Part shown: positions 1 to 6,318 of the stretch, piece by piece | Layout: each line of letters begins with the position of its first letter | How positions within the stretch are numbered: the first letter of the stretch is position 1 | The notes under the pieces: generated by a model | What the model saw: only the letters and a program-made list of their open reading frames with translations | What the model was told of the DNA's origin: nothing | Database searches by the model: none | NCBI GenBank assembly: GCA_030589605.1 | Contig: JAUUVJ010000157.1 | Span: 1 to 8,496 of the forward strand | Reading direction: 5' to 3' | Source: Candidatus Hodarchaeota archaeon | GTDB lineage: Archaea; Asgardarchaeota; Heimdallarchaeia; Hodarchaeales; Hodarchaeaceae | Length of the DNA stretch: 8,496 nucleotides | Translations under genes and position numbers: made by a program

Positions 1-673
1 GGTCTGATTTACGATAAAAATAAGAAGCAATGATTTTATCCTCCTTATAAATGAATTCCGAATAAGTTTCATCAAACAGGAAATAAATATCTCTTTCCTC
101 GCAAACATCTAAGATTTTCTTCAATAACTTGTTGTTATAAACCATACCTGTCGGATTGTTTGGTGAAACAATAATAATAGCTTTAGTTCGTTGGGTAATT
201 CTACTAACAATATCATCAATATCTGGAATGAACGAATTTTCATAACTAGTTTCAATAAACACAGGAGTTGCATGTAGAAGCTGAATAGCCATTAAATGAT
301 TGAAATAGTAAGGTGATATAATAATCACTTCATCTCCTGGATCTACAAATACTGATAGAATATTGAAGAATGCAGAATTTGCTCCATTAGTTAGAACAAT
401 TCTAGACCAATCTATCTCGGTTTTATAGCGAGAGGAGAGAAAACGTGAAATTGTCTTTCTTACATGTGTAAATCCGAAATCAGGAGTATATTGATGAAGA
501 TCAGGATTATCCTTGACCTTTGACCAAAATTGTTTCATTATTTCATCATCAGGATGAAAAAACGGAACTCCTTGACCGAAAGATATTGCCTTTTCTTTAT
601 TTACTAATAGATTATGAATTTCAACTATCGGAGGATCCATAATTTGAACTACATGCTTAGCTAATCGAAACAT
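1..673 (-). CDS. PLP-dependent class I/II aminotransferase (N-terminal part, cut by window edge)
   Basis: The frame gives 224 residues from the ATG at 671-673 and runs off the left edge. It belongs to the fold-type I aminotransferases, which move an amino group between an amino acid and a 2-oxo acid in the cytoplasm. Visible signatures are the YTPDFGF segment, a TNGANSAF stretch, SPNNPTG at residues 170-176 (the Asn expected to contact the PLP ring oxygen) and FLFDETYSEF around 198-207 (Asp201 for the PLP nitrogen, Tyr204). The Schiff-base lysine should lie about 30 residues further on, outside the window, so activity cannot be judged. No alternative start is seen upstream. There is no clear Shine-Dalgarno sequence, and an A/T-rich TATA-like tract 20-30 bases upstream (about 690-705) would fit a leaderless transcript. 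The substrate cannot be told from this portion. The family call is firm. Confidence 0.9.
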   Translation of the reverse strand, partial: MFRLAKHVVQIMDPPIVEIHNLLVNKEKAISFGQGVPFFHPDDEIMKQFWSKVKDNPDLHQYTPDFGFTHVRKTISRFLSSRYKTEIDWSRIVLTNGANSAFFNILSVFVDPGDEVIIISPYYFNHLMAIQLLHATPVFIETSYENSFIPDIDDIVSRITQRTKAIIIVSPNNPTGMVYNNKLLKKILDVCEERDIYFLFDETYSEFIYKEDKIIASYFYRKSD

Positions 674-847
674 ATTTTTCAATCTCTTGATTTTTATTAA
701 AAAAAGGTTTTTCTTATGAATCTTTTACACTTCTCTGAATGAAACAATAACTACCTTAATATTTTGCGTAATGAAAATGCTAGAAAGTAGTCTGTAGATT
801 AGTATAATAAGAAAATTTCAGATTTTTGTTAATCTTTTTCCCGTCTA
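674..847 (-). promoter_or_regulatory. Intergenic spacer: possible terminator and aminotransferase promoter
   Basis: The spacer lies between the DUF885-type gene and the aminotransferase on the minus strand. Just after the upstream gene's stop, a short hairpin (arms 820-824 and 831-835, AGATT/AATCT) precedes a small T-rich tract when read on the minus strand, which could end transcription. Nearer the aminotransferase, the A/T-rich run at about 690-705 reads TTTTTTTAATAAAAA on the minus strand and is a candidate TATA box. Both readings rest on composition and spacing only. Confidence 0.3.
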
Positions 848-2479
848 TTAACTTATTATGGTTTTTATTCGCTCTTCAATCTCTCTCCTAAGGAGAGAGT
901 ACGGAATCTGGCCTGATTCACCTATCCATTTATGAAATAATTTTATTGAATACATTTCTCCAAGAGATTCCTTTGTTTTCTCCCGAAGTTTAATTAGTTG
1001 GTCTCTCCCAATGATAAAACTGCTAAAGTATCCAGGCCAATTTGCAATTACTTTGGCGTATGCTTTTGCAGTGATTGATGGTACGTTACACTCTTTTTCG
1101 AGAAATTCTATACATTCTTCAAATGTCATTAAACCACAATGCAGTTTAACGTCACAAATATGGCGAAGACTACACCAATAGTTCCGATATTCTTGCTGAA
1201 ACTCATATTCTGCTGTAGGTTCAAGTCCTTCTTCTCGGAGAAGCTGTTCCCAATAAAATGTCCATCTATCGTCTATTCCTGCAGGCATTGGAACCAACAA
1301 TCTAATTACATTACCTCTCTTTTTTGCTAGAAGTATAGAACTCAAATGACCAGCAGCTCCTTCGTGAGCGATTGCCAGGAGAATAAAAGATCTATTTAAC
1401 TCCATTTTACCTTTTTCTGTCTTTGGTGGGACCACAACAATTTCTAGGACGGAATTTTCTTGGAGTACTTCATTAGCCAACGCACCCATCATCCCTTCAC
1501 CATATAATGGATCCCATTTTGGAGGTTCAATAATTTCGATTTCTGCCTCAGGAACATCAAGCAAATTTCTATCTTTCATGAATGATAAAACTCGCTGATG
1601 CGCTTTTCTGGCCTCTTCCAGAATTGGTACCTTTGGTAGATTACTCTTGATTTTTAGAAGGGTTGATTCAATTGAACCATCTTTTGGAGACAAATGCAAA
1701 GACAAATGCTTAAGTTGCTTCAAAGATTGAGCTAGACTCACTTCTCCAATATGCAATCGTTCAGACCAATCATGGTTTTCTTTCCTGATGTCAAGAAGCT
1801 CCTGGTATTTTCCTTTACTTAGAACATGACAATCCAATTTTGTATTTGGCTTAATCTCATCCATTAGCCATTGAGCAAATATCTTTCCCTTCATGTCAAT
1901 AGAAGCTATCATCTCTTGAATAATTTGCTTTTTTTCTGAAAATTTATTTGCTAGGGGGTTCATCAATGTTGTCAAAGGTTTTTTTAGGTTCTGGGCAAGT
2001 GGAATTGTTTCATCTAAGGCTGAAATTGTAGCTGTTTGCCATGTTTGGCGTAAAGGATCAAAAAGAGCTTGACTCTGCTCTAAGCGAGATAGAATGAAAC
2101 TTAATTTTTCTTCATCCGTGAAACGTGAAATTTTAAGGATGCTGTGAACACTCTCCAGTATTAATTGGGCTGGATTGATGTTTTTTTCTTCATAAGGCGG
2201 ATTTTGAAGATCAAAAATTAAAAGTTTTAAACTTGTGAGCATTATTTCTTGGTCGATTCTGTCGAACTCATTTAGCTCACCATCCACTCTTCTTATTTTT
2301 TTCTCTAAGTTATCTAAAAAAGTAATTAGATCTTCAACCTGTTTTTTGGTAGGATATGCAAGAAGTGAATAATACTCCTTAATGCCGTAATAATATCCCA
2401 TGAGAACGAATGTATCGCAAACCTTTCTTATATACTCATTCGCTAATAATTTCAATTTGGAGTTGGTTTTTTCCATCAT
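848..2479 (-). CDS. DUF885-family putative metallopeptidase
   Basis: This 543-residue protein resembles the DUF885 family of predicted zinc peptidases, a largely helical group. The N-terminal 300 residues are helical and poorly conserved, and no signal peptide or membrane segment is seen, so it is probably cytoplasmic. The recognisable core is in the C-terminal half: an HEGAAGH motif at residues 372-378 (the family usually has HExxPGH), then DDRWTFYWEQL at about 403-413 where the family has EGWxxYxEQL. Next come a conserved helix with LHCGLMTFEECIEFL (446-460), a WPGYFSSFIIG segment (481-491) where the family has WPGQxxSYxxG, and a terminal LFHKWIGESGQIP stretch. The loss of Pro and the Glu-to-Asp change in the second motif are unusual. 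Start: two adjacent ATG codons, with GAGATGAG just upstream. The cysteine synthase gene lies 77 bases upstream on the same strand. Family assignment is good, but substrate and activity are unknown. Confidence 0.8.
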   Translation of the reverse strand: MMEKTNSKLKLLANEYIRKVCDTFVLMGYYYGIKEYYSLLAYPTKKQVEDLITFLDNLEKKIRRVDGELNEFDRIDQEIMLTSLKLLIFDLQNPPYEEKNINPAQLILESVHSILKISRFTDEEKLSFILSRLEQSQALFDPLRQTWQTATISALDETIPLAQNLKKPLTTLMNPLANKFSEKKQIIQEMIASIDMKGKIFAQWLMDEIKPNTKLDCHVLSKGKYQELLDIRKENHDWSERLHIGEVSLAQSLKQLKHLSLHLSPKDGSIESTLLKIKSNLPKVPILEEARKAHQRVLSFMKDRNLLDVPEAEIEIIEPPKWDPLYGEGMMGALANEVLQENSVLEIVVVPPKTEKGKMELNRSFILLAIAHEGAAGHLSSILLAKKRGNVIRLLVPMPAGIDDRWTFYWEQLLREEGLEPTAEYEFQQEYRNYWCSLRHICDVKLHCGLMTFEECIEFLEKECNVPSITAKAYAKVIANWPGYFSSFIIGRDQLIKLREKTKESLGEMYSIKLFHKWIGESGQIPYSLLRREIEERIKTIIS

Positions 2480-2556
2480 CTCATCTCTTAGAATAGAAAA
2501 AAGCTATATTCCAGATATTAAATTGCTTTTTTAATAAATATTGTGTAGTTAATAGT

Positions 2557-3552
2557 TCAAGGCCATAAATCTGTGGTTAAGTACTTTAATCCACTATCAG
2601 GTAACAATACCACGATAGTTTTAGCTTTCATCTCATCCTTAAGTAAGTCAATTGCAGCAGCAACATTTGCTCCCGATGAAAACCCAGCAAAAAGTCCTTC
2701 TTCTTTTGCCAACCTCCGTGCAATCATTATTGCCTCCTCATTTGAAACCTGGAGATAACCATCAGGTACTATATCTTCCAAGTACTTCAGTTTCCGCATG
2801 TTATATCCTCCGCCTTGTATTTTATGATCAATATTCTGCACACTTTTCCCAGCTAGAACTGCAACGCTAGTAGGTTCTACAATGAAACATTTTATCTTGG
2901 GATTATATTCCTTTAAAGCTTTGAAAATGCCAGAAAAGCTTCCTCCTGAACCTACAAAATCACAAAAAGCATCAACTTTGTGATTGGACTGTTCAAGAAT
3001 CTCTCTGCCTGTATTTAAATAATGGGCTCTCCAATTCCCATTTAGTTCAAACTGATCTGCTCTAAATGCAGTGAATTCTTTTGTGAGTTTTTGAGTTTCT
3101 TTTTCAACTAAAGCTATCGACTCACCTGAAACCTGGTTAGGAGCTGCACCAGGTGCCTGATCTACTAACACAACCTTCGCTCCAAATGCCCTCATCATTC
3201 GAGCTCTTTCCTCTGTATTTCCTTTACTCATCACAGCAATAAATGGATATCCTTTGAGGGTACACACTATAGCAAGACCTGTGCCTGTATTGCCGCTTGT
3301 CAGTTCGATTACTGTTTGTCCAGGTTTCAATATTCCTGCTTCTTCAGCTTCTTCAATTATTTGTAGTCCAATTCGATCTTTCTTTGAGAATCCTGGATTA
3401 AAATATTCGATTTTTGCTAAGATCCGCCCAGAAACCCCTTCAGTATTCTTAACCAGTCTTGCTAAGTCGATTAATGGTGTGTTTCCAATTATATCCAAGA
3501 CAGAACTGTATAATTTATGATGATAATTCATTAAATCCACTTTCCATTTCAA
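2557..3552 (-). CDS. Cysteine synthase family protein (PLP-dependent, fold type II)
   Basis: This 331-residue enzyme is of the O-acetylserine sulfhydrylase / cystathionine beta-synthase superfamily, which replaces a beta-substituent of an activated serine with a thiol such as sulfide. Signatures in order: IIGNTPLIDL (21-30); NPGFSKKDR (52-60) with Lys58 as the PLP lysine; TSGNTG (84-89), the substrate-binding loop; GSGGSFSG (201-208), the phosphate-binding glycine loop; IQGGGYN (245-251); FSSGAN (291-296), whose Ser contacts the PLP ring; and LPDSGLKYL near the end. There is no C-terminal CBS domain, and the length is normal. The start is uncertain: the first ATG is at 3552, but a second in-frame ATG at 3531 begins closer to where homologues start and has AGTGGAT just upstream. 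An out-of-frame small ORF (3515-3640) overlaps the start. Function as a cysteine synthase is likely, but the exact sulfur or amino donor is not shown. Confidence 0.92.
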   Translation of the reverse strand: MKWKVDLMNYHHKLYSSVLDIIGNTPLIDLARLVKNTEGVSGRILAKIEYFNPGFSKKDRIGLQIIEEAEEAGILKPGQTVIELTSGNTGTGLAIVCTLKGYPFIAVMSKGNTEERARMMRAFGAKVVLVDQAPGAAPNQVSGESIALVEKETQKLTKEFTAFRADQFELNGNWRAHYLNTGREILEQSNHKVDAFCDFVGSGGSFSGIFKALKEYNPKIKCFIVEPTSVAVLAGKSVQNIDHKIQGGGYNMRKLKYLEDIVPDGYLQVSNEEAIMIARRLAKEEGLFAGFSSGANVAAAIDLLKDEMKAKTIVVLLPDSGLKYLTTDLWP

Positions 3553-3640
3553 TAGTTGTTTGATTAGTTGTTGTTATTTTTGCTCCCGCTTTCTCCGCTT
3601 TACACATACTAGAAAATTCCTTTTCTTCCTTACTTGTCAT
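3515..3640 (-). CDS. Candidate small ORF overlapping the cysteine synthase start
   Basis: An ATG at 3638-3640 opens a 41-residue frame that ends inside the first codons of the cysteine synthase gene, in another frame. The peptide starts MTSKEEKEFSSMCKAEKAGA and ends with a Thr/Asn/Ser-rich tail. It is highly charged and has no membrane segment. The bases before the ATG read TAGTGATTGT, the same ten bases found before the TTG start of the sensor gene at 4535, so a GTGAT element could serve as ribosome-binding site. The frame stays open upstream to about 3703, adding HLPDFSDCC, so a longer Cys/His-bearing form with a TTG start is possible. No family is recognised. It may be a translationally coupled leader peptide or chance. 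Confidence 0.3.
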   Translation of the reverse strand: MTSKEEKEFSSMCKAEKAGAKITTTNQTTIEMESGFNELSS

Positions 3641-3737
3641 ACAACAATCACTAAAATCAGGCAAATGTGTCTGATTCGTGTTATTTGATTGCTCTCATGC
3701 CTAGTCACTTACTTGCTACTCATTCCTTATGAAATAT

Positions 3738-3766
3738 GGAATACAATATTCCTCGTTAATATTATA
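3738..3766 (-). promoter_or_regulatory. Candidate promoter with palindromic operator for the cysteine synthase gene
   Basis: Read on the minus strand, TATAATATT (3758-3766) resembles an archaeal TATA box. Just downstream lies a perfect palindrome, GGAATA-CAA-TATTCC (3738-3752), which would sit between the TATA box and a start site about 26 bases away (near 3736). That is a common place for archaeal repressors to bind. A further ATTCC half-site is at 3722-3726. The predicted leader to the cysteine synthase start would be about 185 nt and would include the small ORF. The palindrome is seen directly; its role is inferred. Confidence 0.4.
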
Positions 3767-3815
3767 CAGGTTCCCAAGTTAGTATTGTTTAAAAACTCTA
3801 ACAATTCTATTAAAC

Positions 3816-4016
3816 TTAGATCTTTCTATTAGTCACACCTATTATTCCCCCACCAACAGCACTGATAACTTCATACTGAGAAGATAACGTAATATTACCT
3901 TCATGGATAATTTCAAGAGCGGATTTCACTTTCAGTTGTTCCTTTCTATTTCCTATGATAAGACTAAGTAAAAAAACTTTATGGATTATACTCTTGAAAA
4001 GTAGGGTAATTAATAG
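3816..4016 (-). pseudogene. Coding-like fragment without a proper start, unrecognised
   Basis: A minus-strand frame is open from a TAG at 4017-4019 to a TAA at 3816-3818. It has no ATG or TTG. A GTG at 3927-3929, with AAAGGAA about ten bases before it, could give 37 residues. The C-terminal part looks protein-like: KSALEIIHEGNITL, then SSQYEVISAVGGGIIGVTNRK before the stop (these two strings are adjacent). The amphipathic pattern followed by a Gly-rich turn is unlike the low-complexity translation expected from random AT-rich DNA. No family is recognised. It may be the tail of a decayed gene, a very small gene, or chance. Confidence 0.2.
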
Positions 4017-4165
4017 CTAATTCTTTTCTAGTTTATTATAGGAAATACTAGGCTTTTATGGTTTGAAAAAGTGGTGAGCTTAAAAAGAAATCATACTAGA
4101 AAAAACTGAAATTATCCACTTCAATCGAGAAAATCAATCAGTTGAAGCAGAATAATCCCCCCCAA

Positions 4166-4270
4166 AATAATCAAACTGTCGTCGCTGAGAGTTCCCCAGA
4201 GACGTTAAACGCTTGTGGAGAGTTGGTAAGACCTGGTACTTTTGGGCACGACTCTAGGAATCAGGAATGA
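4166..4270 (+). pseudogene. tnpB: C-terminal remnant of a TnpB (IS200/IS605-type OrfB) protein
   Basis: The plus-strand frame before the TGA at 4268-4270 ends SSPETLNACGELVRP followed by GTFGHDSRNQE. The (N)ACGExVRP element, a variable linker and a terminal (S)RNQE or KQE-like end are typical of the extreme C-terminus of archaeal and bacterial TnpB proteins, the transposon-encoded RNA-guided nucleases. The frame is open only back to about 4100, and the upstream part (Asn/Gln/Pro-rich) shows neither the RuvC motifs nor the CxxC zinc finger that should precede this tail by tens of residues. Only the last 25-30 residues are therefore recognisable. The segment is richer in G and C than the flanks, and in intact elements it overlaps the guide-RNA scaffold. 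A perfect hairpin follows six bases after the stop. Homology is judged by eye from a short stretch. Confidence 0.6.
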
Positions 4271-4275
4271 GCTGT

Positions 4276-4295
4276 TTTTATTGGTTGCAATAAAA
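4276..4295 (+). repeat. Perfect hairpin, probable right end of an IS200/IS605-type element
   Basis: TTTTATTG (4276-4283) and CAATAAAA (4288-4295) form an 8-bp perfect stem with a GTTG loop, and flanking GC dinucleotides could add two pairs across a small bulge. It lies six bases past the TnpB-like stop codon, where IS605-type elements carry the subterminal hairpin recognised by their Y1 transposase. No matching left end was found in the window, in keeping with a decayed copy. A transcription terminator is the alternative, though no T-run follows. Confidence 0.5.
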
Positions 4296-4458
4296 GCATA
4301 GGTATCACGGAACGGTATATATTCTCCCCATATTTTAAATCAAAGTGAATTTCTAAGGAAACTTTTTTGGAAGTAGGAATATCCTTAATTATTCTAGGGA
4401 AATAGAATTTTACGGATTATTTATTTCATTTTTCCATTATGTTTCTAAAGTCATAGTT

Positions 4459-4478
4459 ATAGATCACATAGATCACAT
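4459..4478 (+). repeat. Tandem 9-bp repeat upstream of the sensor promoter
   Basis: ATAGATCAC occurs twice head to tail (4459-4467 and 4468-4476) and the first two bases of a third unit follow. The repeat ends a few bases before the TATA-like element of the sensor gene, where an archaeal activator or repressor could bind. The repeat is seen directly; a regulatory role is inferred. Confidence 0.4.
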
Positions 4479-4483
4479 GAAAA

Positions 4484-4529
4484 TTATTTAAAAACGATCT
4501 AGAAAAAAGTAACTAACCCTTCTAGTGAT
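4484..4529 (+). promoter_or_regulatory. Candidate promoter and ribosome-binding site of the sensor gene
   Basis: TTATTTAAAAA (4484-4494) is a good TATA-like box and predicts a start site near 4515, giving a short leader. GTGAT (4525-4529) matches the archaeal anti-Shine-Dalgarno sequence and ends five bases before the TTG at 4535, which supports that start. Confidence 0.5.
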
Positions 4530-4534
4530 TGTAA

Positions 4535-6172
4535 TTGAAAGATCCGTATTTTTCCACCTTAGTAGTAATTAACATTCTGCTTACGCTAAGCTTGTCTATA
4601 TATTTTGTGATTACACGAAAAGAAAGGAAAGATAATGAAACTCTATTAGCTAGCTTAATCTTTTTAACATTATGTTATGTATACACTTCAACTTTCTTGA
4701 TGTATGTATTTGATTTTACTGATGTTAATTTTTCACGATTAAATTCGGTAATATTGATCATTCAATTGATTTTGATACAATTATGGATGAAAGTTGTATT
4801 TGTTTTTCCAAAAAGATCATTTGATATTATTCAAAATTTAATGTTGGGGTATTTAATAATATTAGCGCCAATATCAGTGCTTTTTTCGCCTGATAGACCA
4901 GAACTGACAATAAATTATTTCTTAAATGGCCTGGTTATATTTACTCAAATCATTATTTCGATCCAACTACTTTTCATAGGTTTATACTATTGGTTGAAAG
5001 TATCAGATGAATCAAGAGCAAATTACTTGTTTCTTTCACTAGGAATAATTCTAGTTATGGGAGCAAATTTCATCTTTACCATATTCTACCACCCAATTCT
5101 TCAGCAAACCTTCCAGATAATGGGTTATACAGTTATTTTAATCGCTTTTATCAATAGAAAATTTTCTCCTTTACTTCAATTCATAACTAATGTAAACACT
5201 GGTATTATGATAATATCCTTTAATAGCAAAATTACGTATATAAATCAAGTAGCGTCCCAATATATCAACTCCACTAGCAGGAAGGAACCTTTATTAGAGA
5301 ATTTATCATACAATAATCAATCAGTTTTGGAAAATGCGTTCAATAAAACCATTAATCAACAAAAACCTGTACAGGTAGATGAGAAATTATTTAATTATGC
5401 AAATGATAAATTAGAGAATGTTAGATTATCTTTTTTTCCTTTAGGAATAAAGCAAATCTCGGATCCTGTAAGAATTGGTATGATTCTTTACCAAATAGAT
5501 GAAATCGAATTCTTAACACAAAGAAAAGATTTCTTATTTGATATAGCAACTCATGATATTGCTAATGTGCTGCAAACTCTAGAATTAAGCTGTGAAATAT
5601 TAGAACATGACCCAAATATCATAGAAACAATGAGGAAGCAGATTAATAGATTGAATCAACTAGTTTATAGTATTCAAAATCTGTTAATTATAGATAAGGA
5701 TACAAAAGGGTCAACAGAAATTGATTCAGAACTTAAACATGGCTTCTTAGAACTTATTGAAGAAAAACAAAAGCAAAATCCTTCAATTGCCTTTATTGTA
5801 GAAGGTTTACTAGATTTAGGACCTATTAAAACTACAGGTAACCTCTTAGAAGGTTTTAAATTAATAATTGACGGATTAATACAAATTCTTTCCTCTCCTG
5901 AGCAAAAAATTACGATACACACTGATGTACAATATGAAAAACATCTCCAATCAATAATATTTACTTTAAAAACAAAAAGTAACTTATCAAATGAAATCTT
6001 TGAAAGTTATAGTCGGAGAGATAAATCATCATTGTTATCTAGAACTTCTTCAGCTCGAGTAAATCTTATTGTAGCTTCAGCAATTCTTCAAAAAAATGAA
6101 GGAACATTGAATATTAGTAACCAAGAGGAAAAAACAATTATTAATGTACAATTACCAATTGCAGAAATATAG
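4535..6172 (+). CDS. Membrane sensor: 7TM, PAS-like domain, HisKA-like H-box, degenerate ATPase domain
   Basis: This 545-residue protein starts at TTG, five bases after a GTGAT element. About seven hydrophobic helices fill residues 7-207 (roughly 7-27, 38-59, 70-92, 100-117, 128-153, 163-184, 193-207), a sensor region common in archaeal kinases. A PAS-like domain follows (about 212-325, with GIMIISFNSKITYINQVASQ), then a HisKA-like helix containing ATHDIANVL, with His340 as the probable phosphorylation site, and a second helix around 361-385. The C-terminal region (about 415-545) occupies the HATPase position and ends in SARVNLIVASAIL, GTLNI and a final beta strand like those of kinases. The N-box asparagines and the DxGxG and GxGxG boxes are not recognisable, so it may not bind ATP. 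No response regulator is adjacent. The signal is unknown. It may act as a receptor, scaffold or phosphotransfer partner rather than an autonomous kinase. Confidence 0.8.
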   Translation: MKDPYFSTLVVINILLTLSLSIYFVITRKERKDNETLLASLIFLTLCYVYTSTFLMYVFDFTDVNFSRLNSVILIIQLILIQLWMKVVFVFPKRSFDIIQNLMLGYLIILAPISVLFSPDRPELTINYFLNGLVIFTQIIISIQLLFIGLYYWLKVSDESRANYLFLSLGIILVMGANFIFTIFYHPILQQTFQIMGYTVILIAFINRKFSPLLQFITNVNTGIMIISFNSKITYINQVASQYINSTSRKEPLLENLSYNNQSVLENAFNKTINQQKPVQVDEKLFNYANDKLENVRLSFFPLGIKQISDPVRIGMILYQIDEIEFLTQRKDFLFDIATHDIANVLQTLELSCEILEHDPNIIETMRKQINRLNQLVYSIQNLLIIDKDTKGSTEIDSELKHGFLELIEEKQKQNPSIAFIVEGLLDLGPIKTTGNLLEGFKLIIDGLIQILSSPEQKITIHTDVQYEKHLQSIIFTLKTKSNLSNEIFESYSRRDKSSLLSRTSSARVNLIVASAILQKNEGTLNISNQEEKTIINVQLPIAEI

Positions 6173-6233
6173 AGTAGACACCAATAAAGCAGAAATGAAG
6201 AAATAGGTGCAAGAAATAGAGTAGTGAACTTTC

Positions 6234-6250
6234 GCTCTTTTTTTCTATTT
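6234..6250 (+). terminator. T-tract terminator after the sensor gene
   Basis: About 65 bases after the stop codon, the plus strand has a run of seven T residues (6238-6244) inside a pyrimidine-rich stretch. Archaeal transcription commonly ends at such tracts without a hairpin. The site is consistent with the end of the sensor transcript before the convergent gene. Confidence 0.45.
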
Positions 6251-6268
6251 GTTAATGAATAATAATTA

Positions 6269-6305
6269 ATTGTAGTTACTAATATTGTAGTAGAATTAAT
6301 TGTAG
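6269..6305 (+). repeat. Three ATTGTAG repeats spaced exactly 15 bp
   Basis: ATTGTAG occurs at 6269, 6284 and 6299. The first and third copies extend to the 12-mer AATTAATTGTAG (6264-6275 and 6294-6305). The array lies in the non-coding spacer between the convergent sensor and CoA-transferase genes. Its function is unknown, and low-complexity AT sequence makes chance possible. Confidence 0.4.
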
Positions 6306-6318
6306 ATTTCAATTCATA

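Larger units (their letters stand above)
3553..4534. other. Long gene-poor region with regulatory sites and gene fragments
   Basis: Nearly one kilobase separates the divergent cysteine synthase and sensor genes. From left to right it holds the small ORF leader, an inverted repeat AATCAG/CTGATT (3655-3660 and 3671-3676), a GGAATA palindrome and TATA box for leftward transcription (3738-3766), a coding-like minus-strand fragment (3816-4016), a TnpB C-terminal remnant and hairpin on the plus strand (about 4166-4295), and the promoter of the sensor gene (4459-4529). The stretch around 4155-4265 is visibly richer in G and C than its surroundings. No tRNA or other known RNA gene was recognised, and 4298-4458 shows nothing assignable. 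Confidence 0.6.

Noticed and set aside
1139..1330. Plus-strand open frame of 63 codons inside the DUF885-type gene
   Set aside because: It lies wholly antisense to a well-supported gene and its translation has no recognisable features.
2573..3520. Three plus-strand open frames across the cysteine synthase gene
   Set aside because: All are antisense to a gene with every expected PLP-enzyme motif, and their translations are shadow-like with no motifs.
4157..4163. Run of seven C residues
   Set aside because: It stands out in AT-rich DNA but lies in the decayed TnpB region; it may be a mutational or sequencing homopolymer and carries no further signal.
5674..5922. Minus-strand open frame within the sensor gene
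   Set aside because: It is antisense to the sensor coding region and low in complexity, with no ribosome-binding site or family resemblance.
6088..6312. Minus-strand 74-codon frame over the end of the sensor gene and the spacer
   Set aside because: It overlaps the 3' end of the sensor gene and the repeat/T-tract spacer, and its Thr/Ser/Phe-rich translation looks like read-through of AT-rich DNA.
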